From Pirellulaceae bacterium (lineage in GTDB: Bacteria; Planctomycetota; Planctomycetia; Pirellulales; Pirellulaceae): a stretch of 64,000 nucleotides of DNA. Below the pieces are notes generated by a model. That model was not told the DNA's origin and made no database searches. It worked only from the letters and a program-made list of their open reading frames with translations. The stretch spans positions 104,645 to 168,644 of the forward strand of contig JAHDXO010000006.1 of the NCBI GenBank assembly GCA_023382975.1. The letters run 5' to 3'. The translations under genes and the position numbers were made by a program. This document shows positions 58,652-64,000 of this stretch, piece by piece (position 1 is the stretch's first letter; each line of letters opens with the position of its first letter).

Positions 58652-61357
58652 TCAGTGGCTGACCAGCGGTTTTTCGCGGGCGCCTTCGGCCTCGACGATG
58701 GGCCAGGTGGCGCGCAGTGGGTCGGCATAGGGGCCGATCTTGTCCCACGGAATCGGCTGGAAGCCCAGTTTCCAGGCGGGCGATTCTGGGCGCAAGCGGT
58801 AGTCGTCGCGGTCGGCGTCGACAAACAGCGGATCGGCCACCAGAGTGTTTCGATCCATGCCTAGGGCCTGCCAAGACGCCCACTCGTCGAGCGTCTCGAT
58901 CTCGTGCAATCGCACGTCGTCGATCCACAGCGTGCCCGCCGGTTCGCGGAAGTCGATTCGGATGCGAAACTTCTTCATCTGCTCGTGAAAGCCGCGGTCG
59001 CCCGGTGCGGGCACACGGAACACGAACTGGCGTTCGATCCAGTCGGTGTCGGCGGTGGTCTCGGCGGGCGAACTGGCCCAGAAATACGCGCCGGCGATGT
59101 AGGACTGGAGCATGACGGCCGCTTTCGCTCCGGACGTTTGGGCTTTGAGCCGGGCGGTCAGTCGGTAGTGCTGCCCCGGCCGGATTTCAAAGTCCGTGCT
59201 GACGATCTGCGGGTGAAAGTCTCGTCCGTTGGACTCTTGGCCCAAGCCGCCGGTCATCCGCAAGGCGCGTTTTCCTTCGACCGCCGTCTCGTCAGTCCCG
59301 CCTGCCGTCGCATCCTTCGGCTTCATTTGCCAGGTCCAGCCATCGGGCAGCGAGTCCGGCTGACCCGACTCGAAACCCGGATTGGCCACGAGGTTTTCCG
59401 AAGTCGCCGGGCCGGCTTGGCTTTGGCCGGTCAGCAGCGGTTGGCCGAAATTCCAGATCAGATTCTCGTCACACGTGTTGTGATCGAAGGGGAAGGTGCG
59501 GAAGCTGGTATACTTGGCCTGCGGCTCGCGCCAGTAGACGATGTTCCGCCGATAGACGTTGCCCGTCATGATCTTGCCGTCCGGCAACACGGCCTGACTC
59601 GGGTGCAGTTGCATGTTCCGCATCGCTCGCCACGCAGGCTCGCCCGCGACCGACTCGTAACCCTGGATCATGGTCGGCAGGTGGCTGGTCCAGTACGAGT
59701 GCTTGTCGGTCCAGCCGTTGCATTCCATCTGTTGAAGTTTGCCGTCGATGAAGATGTTGTTCTCGATCAGATTGTCGCGGCCGTTGTGCAGGTGGATCAA
59801 GCCGCGCACGGCCCGCGCGACGACGTTGCCCACCACATCGACGCCGCCGGCATTGTCGTCCAGGTAGATGCCCCAGGCGTAGTGCGGCGAGACCCATTTG
59901 CCGTTCTCCTGGCCGTAGCCCAGGATGTCATGGAAATAGTTGTAACGGACCTGGGTGCCGCGCGAGCCCAGCCAATCGCGCCCGCCGGTGTAGATCGCGC
60001 CGGTGTCTGCCGTCTCCAGGTTGACGTGGCGGATGTGATTATACTCGATCACCAGGTTGTTCCCGCCAAAGCCAATCCCGAACCGCGGGCAATCGTGAAT
60101 CAGGTTGTGCGAGGCGCGGTTGCCCACGCCGCTGAGCGAAACGCCCACGCCCTGCTTGTAGAACACGCCCGTGTGGTGAATGTAGTTGTTGTCGGCGAAA
60201 TTTCCGGCGGCAGTCAGGGTCTTGCGGTCGCCGCCGCTGAGCGTAACTGCGTCCCGGCCGATGTCGTGCAGGTCGCAGCCCACCACGCGGTTGTCTGTGC
60301 CGCCGCTGATCGCCACGCCCGATCCGCCGTAATCGCCCACGTTGCGGACGATCGAGGCCGCGATGCGGCACCCCGTCGTCTCCCTCATCGAAATCGCGGT
60401 GCCCTCGCAACACTCGAACACGAACCCGCGGAAGGTCACGTGTGCCGTTCCCGGGCCGAACTCCAGGATGGTGCGCATCGTCGGCACGTACACCGGGCGG
60501 TCCCGCAACGGCTCGGGCGGCCAGAAGTACAGCGTCCAGGTGCGCCGGTCCAGATACCACTCGCCGGGTGAATCCAGTTCCTCGAACAGATTGCGGACGT
60601 AGTAGCGGTCCGTGGGGCGGATGGGGTACGAGCAATCGCCGGCCAACTTGATCGTGCGAGTCTCGCGGTCGATCGAATCGATACGGACGATGTTGTTCCA
60701 CCAGTTGTAGCGAGGAAAGACAAACACCTCGCCCTCTTCCGGATGCGCCCACTGGCGTGTGTCGTCGACCTGGTACTGCAAGGTGCGCCGGTCCTCGCCC
60801 GGAACCTCGGCGTACATCGGCACCGCTTTGCCGTCGGCGTAGGCCCAGCCGCCGCCGTATGGGTTCTGGGAATCGAAGTTGGGATACCGCGCCAGGTGCT
60901 GTCGCCGGCCGGCGAAGATCAATTGCCGAAAGACCACGCCCTCCAGTCCCTGGGCCCGCACGTCGGCTTGCAGGATTTCGCCTTGATACGGCTGGAAGTC
61001 CGCGACCGGCCGACCACCGATCAGTTCCGGCCGCTCGTCCCGGTAGCCGCGCCACGTGACGGGGGCCTCGGCCGTGCCGGAGTCCTGAGCCTCCAGTTTC
61101 AACGTCTGGGGCAACGCGTACTGGCCACCCCGGACATGCACAGTCAGCGGCTCGGACAACTCGCCCCCCGCCTTGATCCGGCGGATTTCGTCGCGAGCCC
61201 GCTGGAGCGTGGCAAACGGCCCGTCGGTTCGTGAAGCGTTGACGTCGGCGGATCTGCCTGACCACGCATCATCGCCCTCGGTCGATACGTACCAATCCGC
61301 CGCGGCCGCGAACGGGCAGGCAGCAGCGATCACGATCAGGAAAAGGGAAGTTCGCAT
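58652..61357 (-). CDS. Second exported right-handed beta-helix protein
   Basis: A 901-residue exported protein with signal peptide (LFLIVIAAACPFAAA), then DWYVSTEGDDAWSGRSADVN and FATLQRARDEIRRIKAGG, the same N-terminal layout as the protein at 26685. A beta-helix core spans about 290-600 (CRIAASIVRNVGDYGGSGVA, NYIHHTGVFYKQGVGVSL, NNIFIDGKLQQMECNGW). A jelly-roll domain follows (NLVANPGFESGQPDSLPDGW, then LWIDDVRLHEIETLDEW). GAGGAG precedes the ATG at 61357. The two proteins are similar in plan but not close copies. A polysaccharide lyase or hydrolase role is likely but unproven. Confidence 0.85.
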   Translation of the reverse strand: MRTSLFLIVIAAACPFAAAADWYVSTEGDDAWSGRSADVNASRTDGPFATLQRARDEIRRIKAGGELSEPLTVHVRGGQYALPQTLKLEAQDSGTAEAPVTWRGYRDERPELIGGRPVADFQPYQGEILQADVRAQGLEGVVFRQLIFAGRRQHLARYPNFDSQNPYGGGWAYADGKAVPMYAEVPGEDRRTLQYQVDDTRQWAHPEEGEVFVFPRYNWWNNIVRIDSIDRETRTIKLAGDCSYPIRPTDRYYVRNLFEELDSPGEWYLDRRTWTLYFWPPEPLRDRPVYVPTMRTILEFGPGTAHVTFRGFVFECCEGTAISMRETTGCRIAASIVRNVGDYGGSGVAISGGTDNRVVGCDLHDIGRDAVTLSGGDRKTLTAAGNFADNNYIHHTGVFYKQGVGVSLSGVGNRASHNLIHDCPRFGIGFGGNNLVIEYNHIRHVNLETADTGAIYTGGRDWLGSRGTQVRYNYFHDILGYGQENGKWVSPHYAWGIYLDDNAGGVDVVGNVVARAVRGLIHLHNGRDNLIENNIFIDGKLQQMECNGWTDKHSYWTSHLPTMIQGYESVAGEPAWRAMRNMQLHPSQAVLPDGKIMTGNVYRRNIVYWREPQAKYTSFRTFPFDHNTCDENLIWNFGQPLLTGQSQAGPATSENLVANPGFESGQPDSLPDGWTWQMKPKDATAGGTDETAVEGKRALRMTGGLGQESNGRDFHPQIVSTDFEIRPGQHYRLTARLKAQTSGAKAAVMLQSYIAGAYFWASSPAETTADTDWIERQFVFRVPAPGDRGFHEQMKKFRIRIDFREPAGTLWIDDVRLHEIETLDEWASWQALGMDRNTLVADPLFVDADRDDYRLRPESPAWKLGFQPIPWDKIGPYADPLRATWPIVEAEGAREKPLVSH

Positions 61358-61383
61358 GATGGTCTCCTCGTTTGGGGTCCAAT

Positions 61384-62979
61384 CTACCCGATCACGGTGT
61401 TTCGTACAGCGGCCCACGGAGATGCGGACGGCAGCGGTCGCGTCGGTTCCGCGTCAAGTGCCGTTGCGGTCGCTGGCTCGTCGTCCTGCGGTGCGCCCCA
61501 GAACTCGTGAAGGGTCAGGCCATCGGGACGCCGAGCCTGTCGACCTAAAAAGTCTCGCACCTCGAACAGCCAGGCACGCCGCGCGACACCGTAACACCAG
61601 CGCAGGGCGCGACGGATTTTTCGATCGCGGTGGGCCAACACGCGTCTCAGGGCGCGAGGCCGGAGTTGCAGGATCAGTTCCGTCAACTTCACCCACCAGA
61701 ACAAACGCCACGGCGGGACGCCTGCCGCCAGGACTTGATGCCGATAGTCCCAACGGCCTGGATCGGTTTCGACGACGCGGCGATCCGCGGATTCGCGATA
61801 GAACGGCGTCCAGCGGTGCGGCGTGACGTACATCGCATTGATCAGGTCGGGATCGTAAGACAGCAATTGCCGCAGGCCCCGGTACAATTCGCGGTCGGCA
61901 TCCTGCTCGAATCCGACAACGTAGGCCACTTGGGAAAGGATGTCGTGCTTGCGCAACAATCGGATGGCCTCGCGATCCGTCGCCTCGGTGGCGCTTTTGC
62001 GAATCTTAGCTCGTGTGTCCCTGTTCGTCGTCTCGACACCCAGAAGGATCCGCGCGAAGCCCGCTCGCTTGTACAGAGGCAGAATCTCCGCATCCCGCAC
62101 GATGTCGTCGGCGCGGACCGTGGCGACCAATTGAACCGGCACGTGCTCCGCGATCAGCGCCTCCAGGAATTCCCGCCACAGGCGCGGAGACGAAGTCGGG
62201 TTCTCGTCGGCGAGGTCAACGAAGCGGACTCCGTGGGTGCGGTGCAGCCAGCCGATTTCGGCCGCGACACGCGTAGGCTGACGGTGCCGCCAGCGACTCC
62301 AAAAGCTGCGCTGGCCGCAGTACGTGCAAACGTGCGGACAGCCTCGGGAGAACTGAACCACAGCCGCCCGGCCCGCGCCCCAATACTGATACTGGTCCCA
62401 GTCCTCGATCAGTTCCCATCCCACTCGAAAGGCATCGAGGTCATCGAGAGGTGCTGCCGGCGGGTTGATTCGCGTTACGCCGGATTCGCGAAAGGCGATG
62501 CCGGGCACCGAGGCAAGGGACTGGCCTGCTTGGACGGTCGCGATCAATCGAAGCGAAGTCGCTTCTCCTTCGCCGCAAACCAGGACATCGATGTCGCGCT
62601 GCGCGTCGAGGATCTCGACGGCGTGATACGTGGGATAGACGCCGCCATAAACGGTCCACACGTCCGGCATCGCCGACCTCAAGGTTCGTGCAATCCGGAG
62701 AACCGTCGGGTGGGCCGATGTCGAGCCGGAATGTCCGAGGAATACGGCATCCGGTTCCCACGAAGAGGCGACCCGGGCAATCTCTTCGGCAGACAGCGGT
62801 CCGAACTCGGCATCGATCAACCGTACGTCGTGTCCGGCGTCGAGCAACGGGCCGCCGACCGCCAGCAACCCCAGCGGCGGCATGCGTCCGTCATGGCAGC
62901 GGCTCGATACGGCGGGATGCGGCGGATTGACAAGCAAGACGCGCACGCGATGATGCCTCGGAACGGTATTGTCTGGCAT
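61384..62979 (-). CDS. B12-binding-type radical SAM protein, BchE-like
   Basis: About 531 residues. The N-terminal Rossmann-like part (VRVLLVNPPHPAVSS, MPPLGLLAVGGPL) is the cobalamin-binding fold; the exact DxHxxG motif is not present, so B12 use is uncertain. The radical SAM core has VVQFSRGCPHVCTYCGQRSF with CxxxCxxC at C214, C218 and C221, followed by RWRHRQPTRVAAEIGWLHRT and FVDLADENPTSSP. These are close to BchE, the oxygen-independent Mg-protoporphyrin ester cyclase. A C-terminal helical region follows (LRQLLSYDPDLINAMYVTPH, VKLTELILQLRPRALRRVLA). No other chlorophyll genes are nearby. The start is ATG 62979 or GTG 63015. It is followed closely by the beta-helix gene. Confidence 0.75.
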   Translation of the reverse strand: MPDNTVPRHHRVRVLLVNPPHPAVSSRCHDGRMPPLGLLAVGGPLLDAGHDVRLIDAEFGPLSAEEIARVASSWEPDAVFLGHSGSTSAHPTVLRIARTLRSAMPDVWTVYGGVYPTYHAVEILDAQRDIDVLVCGEGEATSLRLIATVQAGQSLASVPGIAFRESGVTRINPPAAPLDDLDAFRVGWELIEDWDQYQYWGAGRAAVVQFSRGCPHVCTYCGQRSFWSRWRHRQPTRVAAEIGWLHRTHGVRFVDLADENPTSSPRLWREFLEALIAEHVPVQLVATVRADDIVRDAEILPLYKRAGFARILLGVETTNRDTRAKIRKSATEATDREAIRLLRKHDILSQVAYVVGFEQDADRELYRGLRQLLSYDPDLINAMYVTPHRWTPFYRESADRRVVETDPGRWDYRHQVLAAGVPPWRLFWWVKLTELILQLRPRALRRVLAHRDRKIRRALRWCYGVARRAWLFEVRDFLGRQARRPDGLTLHEFWGAPQDDEPATATALDAEPTRPLPSASPWAAVRNTVIG

Positions 62980-63042
62980 GTGGCTGCGGCGGAGAAAGCA
63001 AGGTCCAAACGACACACTGCATGGCTACGAAACGCACTCGCT

Positions 63043-63405
63043 TCAGCCTTTCTGCGGAAACGCCCGCTGGTCGTCCATCGGCAGCGGTGGAGTGCCAAAG
63101 ATAATGAACTCGAGTTCCTGCCCGGAATCGGCCGCCAACGAATGCAGTACGTTGGCCGGGATGACGGCAACCGATCCGGGACGAACGGCGTGGGTTTGCC
63201 CGTCCAGTGTGATCGTGCCGGTGCCGGACAGAACGTAATACACTTCGGCGTAGCCCGTGTGCCGATGCGGGGTGCCTTGGGTGACTTTGACCACATGAAC
63301 GTTGGCCACCCCGCCTTCGCCGCCGGTGACGATTCGCTGCACGTGACCGAACGGACAGTCGAGGCTGGTGGTCTGGTCGCGGTGTTGTACCAAGGGAAGC
63401 TTCAT
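63043..63405 (-). CDS. Cupin-fold protein
   Basis: A 120-residue single-domain cupin with metal ligands in PHRHTGYAEVYYVLSG and VIPANVLHSLA, and GTGTITLDGQTHAVRPG between. No signal peptide is present. AAAGGAG lies about 12 nt before the ATG at 63405. It is 63 nt upstream of the BchE-like gene on the same strand, so the two may be co-transcribed. Small cupins bind metals, or act as isomerases or dioxygenases; no specific activity can be assigned. Confidence 0.85.
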   Translation of the reverse strand: MKLPLVQHRDQTTSLDCPFGHVQRIVTGGEGGVANVHVVKVTQGTPHRHTGYAEVYYVLSGTGTITLDGQTHAVRPGSVAVIPANVLHSLAADSGQELEFIIFGTPPLPMDDQRAFPQKG

Positions 63406-63763
63406 GATTCCACGTTTCTCCTTTCGCGAAAATAGCGGTCGACTCGACAGGGTGCAAGCCCCGGCTGGAATCACCCTGGGAATGGCGCGAACCATTCCTG
63501 GCATGCCCTGTCTGACTGGAACCACGCGGCGATGCTGCCGACAACATCGGTGCTGCTTCGCTGATTCATCTCGCTGGTTTCGCCAGGAAGGAGGCCGACA
63601 ATGCGCTCTTTCACGCGTTTTCTTGAGTCATTCGGCCTGCGCTGCCGACTGGGCTAGTCTCACCACCGGTTCGGTCAGGGCCAGGCCGCCGTCTCAACAT
63701 CCTTTCCGTCCGAATTCGATCCGGGCGTGTTGCTGCGCCCTTGCTCTTGGCTTGGAATCAAAC
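63406..63763. other. Intergenic region, 358 bp, with one leader-like ORF
   Basis: Divergent region between the cupin gene and the plus-strand gene at 63764. Apart from the 18-codon ORF at 63601-63657, which has a strong ribosome site, nothing is supported. No clear hairpin follows it. Confidence 0.5.
63601..63657 (+). CDS. Possible 18-residue leader peptide
   Basis: MRSFTRFLESFGLRCRLG, starting 6 nt after AAGGAGG and ending at TAG 63657. It is basic and has no recognisable domain. It may be a leader for the downstream gene or a chance frame; the strong ribosome site is the only support. Confidence 0.3.
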   Translation: MRSFTRFLESFGLRCRLG

Positions 63764-64000
63764 ATGAAACTGGATGAACGTACTCGCGAGTCGTCGCTCG
63801 CGATGTCTTGGGAAGAATCCGCCGAGGATATCGACGTGATCCTCGGGAAGGGAAGAAGGAAGGGTGATCGCAAGGAGAACCGGAAGGCGAAGCAACTCTG
63901 CCGCCAAGTGGCCGAGACGCTGAACCTGGTTCTGTCCGGCGACTGCCGCGAAGAAGTGCTGCAGGCCCTGCACGTCGTTTCGGTTGAGCCGGCACCGAAC
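63764..64000 (+). CDS. Probable ribosome-binding factor A-like protein (5' part)
   Basis: 79 codons are visible and the frame runs off the window. The residues after about 40 (AKQLCRQVAETLNLVLSGD, then VLQALHVVSVEPAPN) match the pattern of RbfA, which helps mature the 30S ribosomal subunit. The N-terminus is charged and disordered (EESAEDIDVILGKGRRKGDR), longer than in E. coli but plausible for planctomycete versions. The ribosome site is weak. Identity is tentative until the C-terminus is seen. Confidence 0.45.
   Translation, partial: MKLDERTRESSLAMSWEESAEDIDVILGKGRRKGDRKENRKAKQLCRQVAETLNLVLSGDCREEVLQALHVVSVEPAPN

Noticed and set aside
1-64000. CRISPR array
   Set aside because: No run of regularly spaced identical repeats with unique spacers was found; repeats seen are dispersed palindromes.

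Overview
The window looks like a piece of a planctomycete chromosome (Pirellulales or a related heterotrophic lineage; this is inference). The signs are four sulfatase genes holding five sulfatase domains, two DUF1080 (3-keto-disaccharide hydrolase type) proteins, twin-arginine-exported Gfo/Idh/MocA oxidoreductases and sugar isomerases, a ThuA protein, large exported beta-helix proteins, and an exported giant carrying the LEPRxLL motif and a dockerin pair. Base composition is GC-rich throughout. That produces many long antisense open frames, which I treat as shadows.

Layout. 1-6914: a 3'-truncated exported M28 peptidase with a TonB-like partner, a sulfatase, and a DoxX/TIM-barrel fusion, all on the minus strand. 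7239-14996: a TauE/SafE permease, then a plus-strand run of isomerase, Gfo/Idh/MocA oxidoreductase, ThuA, a small unknown, DUF1080, a zinc-ribbon membrane protein and an exported double methyltransferase. 15024-19379: a repeat-rich stretch with an oxidoreductase remnant, an ADP-ribosylglycohydrolase, a second oxidoreductase and a two-domain rhodanese. 19380-29495: a minus-strand block of three sulfatase genes (one a double sulfatase), a tiny membrane protein and a beta-helix protein. 29691-31073: a compact SPFH plus ribbon-helix-helix unit with its own promoter, phased operator-like repeats and terminator. 31098-40358: a sialidase-like protein, an RND efflux pair, an EamA transporter, an M28/PDZ peptidase and tRNA-Ser(GCU). 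40535-47599: the dockerin/metalloprotease giant, DUF1080, a QK-repeat protein and a lysine-rich small protein. 47812-52879: an SGNH-like protein, then a translationally coupled pair of CHAT-like/transglutaminase-like protein and alpha/beta hydrolase. 52922-64000: an O-methyltransferase, esterase, DUF2461, Fe-S membrane protein with a TPR partner, a decayed toxin-antitoxin pair, a second beta-helix protein, a BchE-like radical SAM protein, a cupin and a probable RbfA start.

The shared theme is exported breakdown of sulfated or otherwise modified polysaccharides. Sulfatases, beta-helix proteins and the sialidase-like protein would act outside or in the periplasm, and oxidoreductases, DUF1080 and ThuA proteins would process the released sugars. 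No sulfatase-maturating enzyme is in the window, so formylglycine formation must be encoded elsewhere. The strongest candidate for an undescribed system is the coupled pair at 49131-52879: a CHAT-like domain that seems to have lost its catalytic dyad, fused to a cysteine-protease/transglutaminase fold and overlapping a lipase-like hydrolase gene. Also notable are an apparently exported tandem methyltransferase (13359-14996), the SPFH/RHH unit with 11-bp-phased GATAT repeats, the tandem sulfatase, and several families of short palindromic repeats that sit at gene ends and in two cases encode C-terminal tails.
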